Positions 43,734 to 52,423 of a stretch of DNA of 64,000 nucleotides are shown piece by piece. The DNA is from Thermoguttaceae bacterium (GTDB lineage: Bacteria; Planctomycetota; Planctomycetia; Pirellulales; Thermoguttaceae): NCBI GenBank assembly GCA_017447745.1, contig JAFSMW010000059.1, forward strand, positions 1-64,000. Direction: 5' to 3'. Each line of letters begins with the position of its first letter. Position 1 is the stretch's first letter. A program made the position numbers and the translations under genes. The notes below the pieces were generated by a model. It was not told the DNA's origin. It made no database searches and saw only the letters and a program-made list of their open reading frames with translations.

Positions 43734-44246
43734 CTATTCCTCCCCATTATTATTTAGTTTAGTTCTCAATTTTGTAATAGCCTCGTGCAGCAGCCAACCG
43801 ATAGTCGTTTTTGTATCTCCGGTAATCTGTGAAATTTCATCGTAGGAAAGCCCCTGCTGAAATTTCAGGAGAACCACCTCTCGTTGTCTGGCAGGCAACA
43901 AGTCAACAGCGTCGAAAACTTCTCCATAGGACTCTTCCTGTTCCAAAGCGTGGTGCGGCTGGGAAATGCGCCGTTGAGTCATTTCCGGAACCAGATCAGT
44001 TTTAATAACGTTTTTGATTTTTTGAGTTCTTTTTTGTCTGCGAAACTGATCTATAAACAGATTTCGAGCTGTTCTGTATAGCCACGCTCGCCAAGAGTTG
44101 GGCTGAATATCGTCCTTGGTCTGAAGAAATCGAAGATACGTTTCCTGAACCAGATCGTCCGCCCAGGCGCTGTCGTCTGTTAAACGAATCGCATACAGGC
44201 GAATTTCTTCATAGAAAGGCATTTCGGGACTGGGACTGGATGACAT
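43734..44246 (-). CDS. ECF-type sigma-70 factor
   Basis: A 170-residue sigma factor with region 2 (AWADDLVQETYLRFLQTK, WRAWLYRTARNLFIDQFRR) and region 4 (LLPARQREVVLLKFQQGLSY, then ISQITGDTKTTIGWLLHEA, the helix-turn-helix). Region 3 is absent, as in all ECF factors. It is followed by the YfbK-like anti-sigma candidate. The pair would respond to an envelope or protein signal, but the trigger is unknown. Confidence 0.9.
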   Translation of the reverse strand: MSSSPSPEMPFYEEIRLYAIRLTDDSAWADDLVQETYLRFLQTKDDIQPNSWRAWLYRTARNLFIDQFRRQKRTQKIKNVIKTDLVPEMTQRRISQPHHALEQEESYGEVFDAVDLLPARQREVVLLKFQQGLSYDEISQITGDTKTTIGWLLHEAITKLRTKLNNNGEE

Positions 44247-44391
44247 GGCAGCTTTTGAATAACCGGGGCGACTTGAATCTGCAAGTATGATTAACCGATT
44301 CTATTTAAATAAAACGAATAAAGGACGTTTCTATTAGGCTTTATTATACGCCAATTATTGATTTTCGCAAGTCGAGGGTGTTTTTTAATTT
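44247..44391. other. Sigma-gene upstream region
   Basis: AT-rich, no gene. The promoter of the sigma gene should lie here, but no strong box was seen on the minus strand. Confidence 0.4.
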
Positions 44392-44571
44392 GGAGTGCGA
44401 CGGCTTGCCGTCGCTTTTTAAGAATAAAGCCGAGAACAACAAATAAAGTATTTCATGCCAATAACGTTGGAACTAAAAGGGATACCACTTCCAGCGTTAT
44501 GAGCACGAATAGTATTTTTCAAGGTTCTCAACGGCGCTGGTAATGAAAGCGGCGCCAAGGCGCCGCACTCC
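44392..44571. mobile_element. MITE-like inverted pair, 180 bp
   Basis: The ends are GGAGTGCGACGGCTTGCCGT (from 44392) and, inverted, CCAAGGCGCCGCACTCC (to 44571). The two arms are related along about 80 bp: CCAATAACGTTGG near 44458 pairs with CCAGCGTTATGAG near 44491. Each tip contains its own short hairpin (GCGACGGC..GCCGTCGC, GCGGCGCC..GGCGCCGC). A single arm recurs at 46056-46135. Confidence 0.7.
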
Positions 44572-44694
44572 ATATTAGATGATGCTTCGACTCCCAAATT
44601 GATTTTTTCCCTTTAAATTAGGAAAAATAATGGTTTTTTTGGGGTAAGAGTTCAGGATTTTTTGAAAAAATTTTAAAAATGGGCAAAAAATTCC

Positions 44695-44722
44695 TTGCAA
44701 ATGCCGATTTTTAGATTATAAT
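44695..44722 (+). promoter_or_regulatory. Promoter of Tat-substrate gene
   Basis: TTGCAA at 44695-44700 and TATAAT at 44717-44722, 16-bp spacer. The start of transcription would lie near 44729. The leader to the ATG at 44818 then has about 90 nt and contains TTGAGG...CCTCAA (about 44734-44755) as a small hairpin. Confidence 0.55.
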
Positions 44723-44817
44723 ACCATATGCTAGTTGAGGTAAAGTTATGCCTCAATAGGGATTTTATAACCATAAAAAAACAACTTTCCCCCATTTGCC
44801 TTTTGGCGCAAAATACC

Positions 44818-45726
44818 ATGAATACCAAATCCGAAGACGTCGTTAAAAATGTTGAATCAAATAATGTTGAATCGACTTCCAACAAACAGCGTCAGACTAA
44901 CAAGCCGATAGTGATTTCCCGTCGGCGCCTGCTGCGAGCAGGCGTTGCAGGCATACCCGTGGTATTGACAATGGCAGGGGTTGCGCCGGCAGCTGGTATT
45001 CAAACAACACCTTCCGCCGCATCAGGATTGATTTACGGCGGCAATAAGGTTTATAATCGATTTGCCGGTGATAATACCATTGAGAAAGACGGTTTGGTCT
45101 GGACAGACCATAACGGTTTTGTACTTCAAAGCGCTGGCGGCGTTAAAACCCAAGGTTTAACTATTACTACAGATTCGTCATCCTCTGGCGAAATCACGTT
45201 AGAATCTGTTACTGTAGAATATACCGGTGGAGGAGAAACGCCATCCGGTGATCCGCCGAGTAAATCATTTAAGGCATCCATTACCCCGCCAGCCAGTTTG
45301 AGTGTTAATGCTTACTTGCATAAAACAGGCGAATGGTATACCGATCGAATTGTTAGAACGGGTACGCCTACTGATTTGCTCGAATACATTAAAGGTTTGA
45401 CGTTGACAGTTAAAGACGGTTCAAATACGGTAACGGCAAACGTAACTGTTGAGGATGCAACGTTTAAAGACACCGTTGACAGTTGGATTAAAACAACCGT
45501 TCAGGGCTATTCATTAGTAGAGGGTTCTGAAGGCAGTCCACAAAACTATTACTTGTTGCCAGCGAGCGATACGTCAATTGACTCTGTTTATTACAACGCA
45601 AAGGTTTCTTTCACATATATAGTGGATGGTTATACCTACACATGTAATAATCAAACGGTTCAGATTCCTTTGAAACTTAATGTTACTAATATACCTTCAC
45701 CTACTAACGACGATCACGGCATTTAA
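44818..45726 (+). CDS. Tat-signal secreted protein, unknown function
   Basis: A 302-residue protein from the ATG at 44818. It has a long polar N-terminus, then a twin-arginine signal (VISRRRLLRAGVAGIPVVLT, cleavage near APAAGIQ), so it would be exported folded. The mature part is Ser/Thr/Gly-rich and beta-stranded, with no catalytic motif seen. The frame is open to 44728, where a nearly leaderless ATG exists; the downstream ATG gives the more usual Tat start, but this is not settled. The PqqD-like gene follows 29 bp later. No family was recognised. Confidence 0.62.
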   Translation: MNTKSEDVVKNVESNNVESTSNKQRQTNKPIVISRRRLLRAGVAGIPVVLTMAGVAPAAGIQTTPSAASGLIYGGNKVYNRFAGDNTIEKDGLVWTDHNGFVLQSAGGVKTQGLTITTDSSSSGEITLESVTVEYTGGGETPSGDPPSKSFKASITPPASLSVNAYLHKTGEWYTDRIVRTGTPTDLLEYIKGLTLTVKDGSNTVTANVTVEDATFKDTVDSWIKTTVQGYSLVEGSEGSPQNYYLLPASDTSIDSVYYNAKVSFTYIVDGYTYTCNNQTVQIPLKLNVTNIPSPTNDDHGI

Positions 45727-45755
45727 TCGTTGACATTCATACCGACCGTTTATTT

Positions 45756-46037
45756 ATGGCAGTTCTTTTGAAAGCGGCGCCAATATCCGTCTCGTTGCAG
45801 TTTAAGGACGGCGACGAGACGGTTATTTATCATGAAGCCTCTGGGAGCATTCATCTTATCAACGAATTGGGCGTTAAAATTCTCAATGCGTTATCTGAAC
45901 GTCCGTTGACTCTTAACGAACTTCTTGACGCCGTTCACGCTCGAGAAATTAACACGTTTGAATCTGTCCGACAATTTCTGAAGATCGGCGTTGAAGAAGG
46001 CTTTATTGAAGAGATTTCTGAAAACGAAACAAAATAA
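45756..46037 (+). CDS. PqqD-family small protein
   Basis: A 93-residue winged-helix-like protein of the PqqD type (VIYHEASGSIHLINELGVKI and ALSERPLTLNELLDAV). PqqD proteins bind peptide substrates and hand them to modifying enzymes, usually radical SAM, or occur in HPr-rel-A type clusters. No radical SAM gene is here. The neighbour upstream is an exported Tat protein, and a CPBP protease gene follows, so a peptide-processing group is possible. It lies between a full MITE-like pair and a single arm of the same repeat. Confidence 0.7.
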   Translation: MAVLLKAAPISVSLQFKDGDETVIYHEASGSIHLINELGVKILNALSERPLTLNELLDAVHAREINTFESVRQFLKIGVEEGFIEEISENETK

Positions 46038-46055
46038 AAAACATATTTGATTTCA

Positions 46056-46135
46056 CAGCGTTATTGGCACGAATAATTATTTTCAAGATTCGCGGCTAAA
46101 CTGGTAATGAAAGCGACGGCAAGCCGTCGCACTCC
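46056..46135 (+). repeat. Single arm of the MITE-like repeat
   Basis: CAGCGTTATTGGCACGAATA to GTCGCACTCC, matching 44492-44571 along its length with the tip hairpin changed but paired (GCGACGGC-AA-GCCGTCGC against GCGGCGCC-AA-GGCGCCGC). It is a direct repeat about 1.56 kb from the first. Confidence 0.75.
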
Positions 46136-46201
46136 AAATTTCCAATTTCTTCCCGTTTCCAAATTTTTTCCAGCCTTTTTGTTTTCTGTCCCTTTTAGCC
46201 C

Positions 46202-46229
46202 TTGCAAAGAAAACGCGTTTGACTATAAT
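46202..46229 (+). promoter_or_regulatory. Promoter of CPBP protease gene
   Basis: TTGCAA at 46202-46207 and TATAAT at 46224-46229, 16-bp spacer. The ATG at 46237 lies where transcription should begin, so the mRNA may be leaderless. Both boxes match the promoter of the Tat gene (TTGCAA-16-TATAAT). Confidence 0.55.
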
Positions 46230-46236
46230 TTATAAT

Positions 46237-46845
46237 ATGAATTCAAATGACAGCAATTCTTTTGTTCTGCAGACCATTATATTTGAAGGCGCATTGGCAA
46301 TTATCGGAGCGTTTTTGGCGTTGCTTTGCGGTCTTGATTTATGGAAAGCTTTTCAAACAAACAACGGTTCAGAGTTACTTTGTCAGTTAGGATTGGGGTT
46401 AGCAATATCGGCGGGAATGTGTCTTTTCTTCGCCATATTAGACCTCGTCCCCTTGAAATGTTTACAAGACGTGTCAGAAAAAACAAAAGACATTGTTTGT
46501 GAAACGTTTAAAAACACAACTCGCTTCAATCGGTTTCTTGTTTGCATGCAGGCAGGAATTGGAGAAGAGATTTTGTTTCGCGGATTCATTTTTATCGTCA
46601 TTTTCGAATACTGGCCCTGGGGGCTGGAATTCAACCTGAATATTATAGCAGCAATCGCCATATCCTCAATTCTTTTTGGATTAGGACACTGTGTAACGTT
46701 GTTATATTTTTTTATTACAGGACTGTTGGGCGTCTTTTTTTGTCTGGTCTTTCTCTGGACAGGGTCGCTCATTGCTCCGATTATCGCTCATGGGCTATAC
46801 GATTTCTATGCAATGGAAATGGCATTGAAAGAAAATGACGCCTAG
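46237..46845 (+). CDS. CPBP-family intramembrane glutamic endopeptidase
   Basis: A 202-residue protein with several membrane helices. Its motif MQAGIGEEILFRGFIFIVIF (EExxxR) and the following FGLGHC and APIIAHGLYDFYA are the Abi/CPBP signature with the two catalytic Glu and two His. CPBP enzymes cut near C-termini of prenylated or peptide substrates, or are immunity proteins in bacteriocin clusters. A TTG at 46219 opens the frame six codons earlier, but the promoter points to the ATG. It follows the Tat/PqqD pair by 200 bp. Confidence 0.85.
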   Translation: MNSNDSNSFVLQTIIFEGALAIIGAFLALLCGLDLWKAFQTNNGSELLCQLGLGLAISAGMCLFFAILDLVPLKCLQDVSEKTKDIVCETFKNTTRFNRFLVCMQAGIGEEILFRGFIFIVIFEYWPWGLEFNLNIIAAIAISSILFGLGHCVTLLYFFITGLLGVFFCLVFLWTGSLIAPIIAHGLYDFYAMEMALKENDA

Positions 46846-46931
46846 CGTTTTATAACATCGTTTCGTTTTTTGAATATTCAACCAGACGCATATAATCCGC
46901 TGTTAACAACCCAGCAAGAACTACTACAATC

Positions 46932-49481
46932 ATGCTTTCCTTTATATTCGGCTTCGGACTGGCGCGTCCAATTTTTTTGGCGGCAATAGCGGCGATTATC
47001 CCCATTCTAATCTGGCAATGGAGATCGTTAACTCATTTTCCGGCGTACTTAAAGGTATTGCTGCTCGGTCTGCGAATTGGCGTTGTTATAACAATTGTTT
47101 TTGCTTTGGCAGGTCCGCAGCGCATCGAGCAGAATTTTCAGAAATACGTTCTGTTTGCCGTTGACCAGTCCGGGAGCGTTCCTAACGGCGGGTACGACGC
47201 TCACAAAGCCGTTTTGGACGAAGCCCTGAAAAACAAAGGTTCCAATCAGTACGCGATCTTGCCGTTTGCCGGCAAACCGGGCGCCGTTTCCAGCGCCCCG
47301 CTCAAGCCTGGGGCGGAAAATAACTCTCCTTTAGAACCGCTGGACGTCAGTCATACAGACTATTCCAAAGCGACCGTTCTGGCGGAAGCGATTGTTCCAG
47401 AAGACTCCGTTGGCGAAGTCGTCATCATTTCCGATTTTCAAACGGCAGAAAACGCTCCGGAAATTCATAAACAGATCAATCGATTTGGCATTTCCAACCA
47501 TCGAATTGACATTTCCAACAAATCCATGCAGCCGGAAATCTGCATTGAAACCGTTTCAGCTCCGCAGCGCGCTCGAGTTGGACAGCCAATCACGGTCGAG
47601 GTTCTGGTCAAATCCAATTTCAATCAAAAAGCCGTTGTTGCTGTAACGCTTCAAAAAAATGAAGAAGCCAAAACCGAGGACAGCGCCGGTTCTCAGTTTA
47701 CTCCTCAGACGATTGAGTTTTCACGTCCAGGGCTTCAAAGCGCCCGGTTTGAATTCACTCCGGCTGAAGCAAAGACGTACGTTTTTGAAGCTCAGCTGAC
47801 CAACGCAGAAGGAACAGAACTCTCCGATACGCTTCCGGAAAACAACCGTTATTTTGCCGCGACGTCCGTTTTGCCGCAGGGAAAAGTTTTGCTGGTTGAA
47901 AATAAAAAGAATCTGGCAGCGCCCCTTTCCAAAGCGTTGGCTGGCGAGTTTCTCACTGTTACACCCTGCTCTGCAGACGCTTTCCCTAAAAATCTGGATG
48001 AGTTTGAGGCGGTTATTCTCTCTAACATTCCAGCTACGGCGCTGTCAGACGACAACCAAAGTCAGCTCGAAGCGTACGTCAAGTCTGGCGGAGGGCTGAT
48101 TGCACTGGGCGGAGATCAATCGTTTACCGCTGGCGGCTGGCACGGCACGACGCTGGAAGAACTCATGCCGGTAGAATGTATTCCACAAGAAAAACAGCCG
48201 CGGCAATCGCTGGCGTTGGTTCTGGTTTTAGACCGCTCTGAATCCATGATCGAGGGGAATGCAATCGAACTTTCAAAAGAAGCGGCGCGGCGAGCGTTAG
48301 AAGTTCTTGATCCTACAGACGAGCTGGGAATTCTAACCTACGAAGACAACTACGAATGGAACGTTCCGCTGACTCAGGTTTCAGATAAAGACGCCATTAC
48401 AGCAAAAATCGACGCGATTAAAGCTCAAGGGCGAACGAATCTTTATCCTGCTTTGAATCGAGCCTGTCAGGCGTTAGACGAATCTTTTTCCGACTTAAAA
48501 CATATTATCGTCCTGACAGACGGCGTTTCTCAGCCCGGCGATTTTGAAGACCTGGCTAAACAAATCGCCTCAAAGGGAATTACGATGTCAACCGTTGCCG
48601 TTGGCGAAGAAGCGGATCCTAAAATTCTTTCCGACTTGGCGCGACGTTGTAAAGGGTCAACATACATTTGTAAAAATCCGGAAGAATTGCCTGCGATTTT
48701 CACTTTGGAAACAGCGTCGGCGGCAAAAATCGGAATCGTCGAACGAACGACAAAACTTCAAACTGCCAGTTCTTTGTCGACGCTGGGCAAATTTGACGCT
48801 GGGAAATCGCCGTCGCTGCTTGGATACGTTCAAACTCAGGCGAAGCCAGACGCAACCGTCGTATACTCCGCCCCGGCAATTAACGGCGTTTCAGACCCGA
48901 TTCTTTCCTGGAGACGATACCAGTCCAAAGGCGTCATTGTGGCGTTTACCTCTGACGTCGAAAGCCGTTGGAGTCGCGCCTGGCTGCGATGGAACGGATT
49001 CGGTCCGTTTTGGTCAAGACTGGTAAACTTTGTCAGACGTCCAGACTCCGCCGAACAATACTCTGTTTCAGTTGATAACAACGCTGTCCTCGTCAAAGGA
49101 GATCTTGTTCAAGCTGACGCTACGTGTACGCTTACAGACTCAGCCGGAAAGACTTTCCCGATGAATCAGGCAGCTCCTGGCGTGTTCAAACTGGATTCGC
49201 TTCCCGCATTGGGCGAAAGCAAAGTTGAAATTGTTCATAACGACAAATCCGCCTGGACAGGTAAAGTCGGAATTGTCCAAAACTATACAGACGAATTTCG
49301 ACCCGACCGTTCCACGGCGTTGGCAGAATCGACTCTGCCGCCGGTTATTGAAGCCAGCCGCATTTTTGACAAGTCGGAAACCTCCGTTCCTAAAACGTAC
49401 CGCTATTGGCAATATCTGCTTTGGCTGGGCGTTTTAATGACCGCAGCAGAAGTTTTTCTCAGAAGAACGGGAATTGCGTAA
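46932..49481 (+). CDS. Large membrane protein with two vWA-like domains
   Basis: An 849-residue protein: membrane helices at about 13-30 and 41-62, a first vWA-like domain with VLFAVDQSGSVP (about 74-82), a beta/Ig-like segment, a glutamine-amidotransferase-like fold (about 315-415), a second vWA domain with complete MIDAS VLVLDRSESM (about 429-438) and a Thr in TNLYP, and a C-terminal helix near 825-845. It resembles secreted/membrane batch-operon relatives of planctomycetes and acts as a metal-dependent adhesion or assembly platform. It is not linked to an ATPase or other bat genes here. The start at 46932 is the first ATG of a long open frame. Confidence 0.82.
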   Translation: MLSFIFGFGLARPIFLAAIAAIIPILIWQWRSLTHFPAYLKVLLLGLRIGVVITIVFALAGPQRIEQNFQKYVLFAVDQSGSVPNGGYDAHKAVLDEALKNKGSNQYAILPFAGKPGAVSSAPLKPGAENNSPLEPLDVSHTDYSKATVLAEAIVPEDSVGEVVIISDFQTAENAPEIHKQINRFGISNHRIDISNKSMQPEICIETVSAPQRARVGQPITVEVLVKSNFNQKAVVAVTLQKNEEAKTEDSAGSQFTPQTIEFSRPGLQSARFEFTPAEAKTYVFEAQLTNAEGTELSDTLPENNRYFAATSVLPQGKVLLVENKKNLAAPLSKALAGEFLTVTPCSADAFPKNLDEFEAVILSNIPATALSDDNQSQLEAYVKSGGGLIALGGDQSFTAGGWHGTTLEELMPVECIPQEKQPRQSLALVLVLDRSESMIEGNAIELSKEAARRALEVLDPTDELGILTYEDNYEWNVPLTQVSDKDAITAKIDAIKAQGRTNLYPALNRACQALDESFSDLKHIIVLTDGVSQPGDFEDLAKQIASKGITMSTVAVGEEADPKILSDLARRCKGSTYICKNPEELPAIFTLETASAAKIGIVERTTKLQTASSLSTLGKFDAGKSPSLLGYVQTQAKPDATVVYSAPAINGVSDPILSWRRYQSKGVIVAFTSDVESRWSRAWLRWNGFGPFWSRLVNFVRRPDSAEQYSVSVDNNAVLVKGDLVQADATCTLTDSAGKTFPMNQAAPGVFKLDSLPALGESKVEIVHNDKSAWTGKVGIVQNYTDEFRPDRSTALAESTLPPVIEASRIFDKSETSVPKTYRYWQYLLWLGVLMTAAEVFLRRTGIA

Positions 49482-49489
49482 AATCGCTA

Positions 49490-49518
49490 TTGTACCAATA
49501 TAGAGAATACGCTATATT
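49490..49518 (+). promoter_or_regulatory. Promoter candidate for scpB
   Basis: TTGTAC at 49490-49495 and TATATT at 49513-49518 with a 17-bp spacer. The GTG of scpB is at 49587, about 60 nt downstream of the start. Confidence 0.4.
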
Positions 49519-49586
49519 GTAAGTCGCCTCAACAGAGTTGATTTGTATATAACAGGGCAAATAGTTAAAACGCAAGAGACGTTTAC

Positions 49587-51029
49587 GTGAAAAAAAGGAA
49601 TATGACTGCTGGCGGCGCGTCGAAACCGTTTCATTTTGGGCGCAAAGTTCAAAACTTTCAGACGTTAAATTCCCAATCGCATTTACACGGATGGTATAAT
49701 ACGTCAAAACGAGTCAAACGTTCAAAACCAGAAAAGCGTACAGCGTTAAAAATCAAATACGAAATTGAATCGACGTCGGATCCGTCAGACGTTATCCCTT
49801 TAACGCCTCAGCGTTCTGCGTCAAAATCGTTCACCCTCAGAGTTGAATCAACCGGCGCGCCAAAACCAAAAGAAAAACCTGTCGATTTGAAAGATCTGGC
49901 TACAGAACAGGCTCGACTGGAAGCCGTCCTGTTTTTGGCTAAAGAACCGTGGGGGGTGCGTCGCCTGGCGCAGTACGCTCATATCGAAAACAGTTCCAGA
50001 GTTAAAGTTCTTATTGAACAACTCAACAGCCTATATCGAACTCGTCGATACGCGTTCCGAATCGTTTCCGTAGCTGGCGGGTATTCGCTCATGACGCGTC
50101 CGCAATTCAGCCCCTGGTTAAGACGCATTCATCGAGGACGTGAAACGCAGCTCAAACTGACGCCGTCAGCGTTGGAAACGCTGATGATCGTCGCCGATAA
50201 ACAGCCTGTTTTACGCGTTGAAATCGAATCCGTAAGAGGCGTTCAATGCGGCGAAACGCTGCGAAATTTAATGGATCGCGGCTACATCCGCATCGTCGGG
50301 CGGTCAGACGAACTTGGACGTCCGTTTTTATACGGAACAACCAAGCTGTTTTTGTCTGACTTTGGCTTAAACAGCCTCAACGACCTGATTAACAAAAAAA
50401 ATACAGAAAATTTGGCTAATCCCGATAATTCCGTTAAAGACGAACGCTTATCCAAGGCGATAAATTCCGGGAAGAGCCAAGCTGATGACGCTTCAATGAG
50501 AAGCTCATCGCAAGACAATTCATTCAACGCCAGTCCAAAAACTCCGGCGGTCGGAGCGACTGACGTTACTGTTGATTCTGACGATTCTGATTCAGAATCG
50601 TCTAACGAAAAGGAGATTTCCATGCTTCACACAATTACTGATCCATCTGTTATCGAAATGGGAGACAACAACCTGTTTGGTTCGTTCCAGCTGGGAGACA
50701 ACGTTTCTGCCGCTGTCGTTTCAGACTATAACGACGATGAAGAAAACGAAGATTGGGAAGACGACGACGAGGAAGAAGACGACGACTGGGACGATGAAGA
50801 CTGGGACGACGAAGACGAAGACGAAGATGACGATGACGACTACGACGATGAAGACGATGAAGACTACGACGATGAAGACTGGGAAGAGGTAGAAGACGAC
50901 GAGGAAGAAGACGACGAAGAAGAGGACGACGAAGAGTGGGACGATGATTGGGAAGACGACGAAGACGAAGATGAAGACGACTTCGACGACGACTACGACG
51001 ACGAAGATGAAGAGGACGAAGACGCCTGA
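49587..51029 (+). CDS. scpB: ScpB with very acidic C-terminal extension
   Basis: A 480-residue protein. The ScpB core is residues 105-260, two winged helices: ARLEAVLFLAKEPWGVRRLA and SALETLMIVADKQPVLRVE, then GRPFLYGTTKLFLSDFGL. ScpB joins ScpA and SMC in chromosome segregation. Residues 1-100 are a basic, low-complexity extension and 345-480 an Asp/Glu-rich tail with over 60 acidic residues and Trp at intervals. ScpB proteins are normally about 200-250 residues. An internal AAGGAG lies 7 bases before ATG 50622, which may start the acidic part on its own. The GTG start at 49587 has AAGAGA upstream. Confidence 0.82.
   Translation: MKKRNMTAGGASKPFHFGRKVQNFQTLNSQSHLHGWYNTSKRVKRSKPEKRTALKIKYEIESTSDPSDVIPLTPQRSASKSFTLRVESTGAPKPKEKPVDLKDLATEQARLEAVLFLAKEPWGVRRLAQYAHIENSSRVKVLIEQLNSLYRTRRYAFRIVSVAGGYSLMTRPQFSPWLRRIHRGRETQLKLTPSALETLMIVADKQPVLRVEIESVRGVQCGETLRNLMDRGYIRIVGRSDELGRPFLYGTTKLFLSDFGLNSLNDLINKKNTENLANPDNSVKDERLSKAINSGKSQADDASMRSSSQDNSFNASPKTPAVGATDVTVDSDDSDSESSNEKEISMLHTITDPSVIEMGDNNLFGSFQLGDNVSAAVVSDYNDDEENEDWEDDDEEEDDDWDDEDWDDEDEDEDDDDDYDDEDDEDYDDEDWEEVEDDEEEDDEEEDDEEWDDDWEDDEDEDEDDFDDDYDDEDEEDEDA
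50622..51029 (+). CDS. Possible independent acidic protein inside scpB frame
   Basis: In the same frame as scpB, AAGGAG (50610-50615) sits 6 bases before ATG 50622, better spaced than scpB's own site. It would give 135 residues: MLHTITDPSVIEMGDNNLFG, a short hydrophobic region, and then an Asp/Glu-rich tail. This looks like the start of an independent small acidic protein. In that case scpB and this gene are fused by loss of a stop, or the ORF makes two products. Only ribosome data can decide. Confidence 0.45.
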   Translation: MLHTITDPSVIEMGDNNLFGSFQLGDNVSAAVVSDYNDDEENEDWEDDDEEEDDDWDDEDWDDEDEDEDDDDDYDDEDDEDYDDEDWEEVEDDEEEDDEEEDDEEWDDDWEDDEDEDEDDFDDDYDDEDEEDEDA

Positions 51030-51134
51030 TTCTTTCAATTAAAACGTTATTGATGTTTTCACAACTTGACAGAGTCTCCTTGAACGCATCGTTAGATGGA
51101 GCGTTTCTTCTGTGAAGATATGTCTTTACATACA

Positions 51135-51166
51135 AAAAGCGTTGACAACCGCCTGTCAACGCTTTT
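51135..51166. terminator. Bidirectional terminator hairpin
   Basis: AAAAGCGTTGACA and TGTCAACGCTTTT form a perfect 13-bp stem with loop ACCGCC, between the convergent scpB and PH-domain genes. Confidence 0.75.
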
Positions 51167-51190
51167 AATGACTTGAACTTGTCAAAAAAG

Positions 51191-51220
51191 AGGGGAAAGA
51201 TTAAAACGCATCTTTCCCCT
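51191..51220. terminator. Second hairpin terminator
   Basis: AGGGGAAAGAT and ATCTTTCCCCT pair over an 8-nt loop, just downstream of the first and 22 bases from the stop of the minus-strand gene. Confidence 0.7.
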
Positions 51221-51242
51221 TAAAATTTACTCTTACAGATTA

Positions 51243-52418
51243 TTATGGACCAGGCTGACGTCGGTGTCGTTCGCGAAGCCAACGTTCTCTGAACTTTTCA
51301 TATTTTTTCTCATAGTCCAAAAGACCATGAAGGACGTCTTTCTTTGTTACCGAAATAGAACCTTCTTTTTGGGATTGAGCGTCTTTATTTTCCCATTTCA
51401 GGTACAGGATAATGTTTCCAACGTCTCCGACAATCTTTTGCCAAAGGTTCTGAGACAGCGTGCAGTCCTGAATGTGGCACAGCACGTAAACGTCTATTTT
51501 TTTGGAAAAGAACCCAGACTCTTTTACCAGCGTTGCATTATAAAGCGTGTATTTGGTGCACCAGAGTTTGTCGATAAACGTCCAGCCCAACCAAATCCAG
51601 TATGCTGCCGGGATAACCAGCAGGGAATATCTCAGGAAATCGTTTCCCCATTGAAAATAATAGGTCAGACCTATTATACCTACCGTTACAAGAAGGATAA
51701 GAAGGCCCCAAATGATCTCGTCAATCAAATCGCGCACGCTATAGCGCCATTCCTGAACTGACGTATCTGTAACATTGTCTCTTTCAACTTTGACGTTTGA
51801 GCAGTCCAACGCATAGTCCTGGTAACGAGCCAACTCCCGGAAACGCGGACGAACGTCGCCAATATCGTTAATATGAAGAACTGGAGAGGTAACGTCATCT
51901 GAAAAAAGCGTTATTTTACCTGTTCCCAAAATTCTTTGAAGAATGTTTTGGCGCAATTTCATACCCCACAATTTCTCTAATAACATGGAGTTGGTTGTCA
52001 TGACAAAAACGCCTTTAATCAACCGTAGTTCCAAAGGATGCAATTCATATCTTTTGATAAACCAGTTGTAAATAAAAGATAAAAATCCAAGGAGGAAATA
52101 CACTGCAGGAATCGCCAAGGCGACGATCCAAATGGTTTCCTTCCACTTGATAAGAGTCTCGTTAGTTCCATAGAAATGGTACAGCGTCCAAACCCCAGCG
52201 GCAAGAATGCCAGCAAAAAGGACTGTATTCAAAAAGTGGAAAAACAGAGTCAGCCACGTGCAACGCCAGTGTAACGTTGGAAATTGTCTTTCTTCATCTA
52301 TCGCAGGCGTTGTCGTACTTGTTTGTTCAGGGGCGCTGGAACGTGAAATCCGGCGTCCGCAACTTTGACAAACGTCGTTTTCATCCGGCGTATTCGAGTT
52401 ACAATGAGGACATAACAT
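51243..52418 (-). CDS. Zinc-ribbon membrane protein with two bPH2 domains
   Basis: A 391-residue membrane protein. It starts with a zinc ribbon (CPHC...CQSCG, residues 3-20), then two pairs of membrane helices and two bacterial PH domains (bPH2/DUF304 type): WFIKRYELHPLELRLIKGVF with the following LRQNILQRILGTG, and WCTKYTLYNATLVKESGFF with LCHIQDCTLSQ. Each pair shows the typical helix pair-PH repeat. bPH2 proteins are thought to work in envelope stress or lipid sensing. It is 5 bp after csrA on the same strand, so both are co-transcribed. Confidence 0.82.
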   Translation of the reverse strand: MLCPHCNSNTPDENDVCQSCGRRISRSSAPEQTSTTTPAIDEERQFPTLHWRCTWLTLFFHFLNTVLFAGILAAGVWTLYHFYGTNETLIKWKETIWIVALAIPAVYFLLGFLSFIYNWFIKRYELHPLELRLIKGVFVMTTNSMLLEKLWGMKLRQNILQRILGTGKITLFSDDVTSPVLHINDIGDVRPRFRELARYQDYALDCSNVKVERDNVTDTSVQEWRYSVRDLIDEIIWGLLILLVTVGIIGLTYYFQWGNDFLRYSLLVIPAAYWIWLGWTFIDKLWCTKYTLYNATLVKESGFFSKKIDVYVLCHIQDCTLSQNLWQKIVGDVGNIILYLKWENKDAQSQKEGSISVTKKDVLHGLLDYEKKYEKFRERWLRERHRRQPGP

Positions 52419-52423
52419 GTTTT

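Noticed and set aside
50650-51159. Arg/Leu-rich antisense frame opposite the acidic tail
   Set aside because: It is a by-product of GAC/GAA codon runs.
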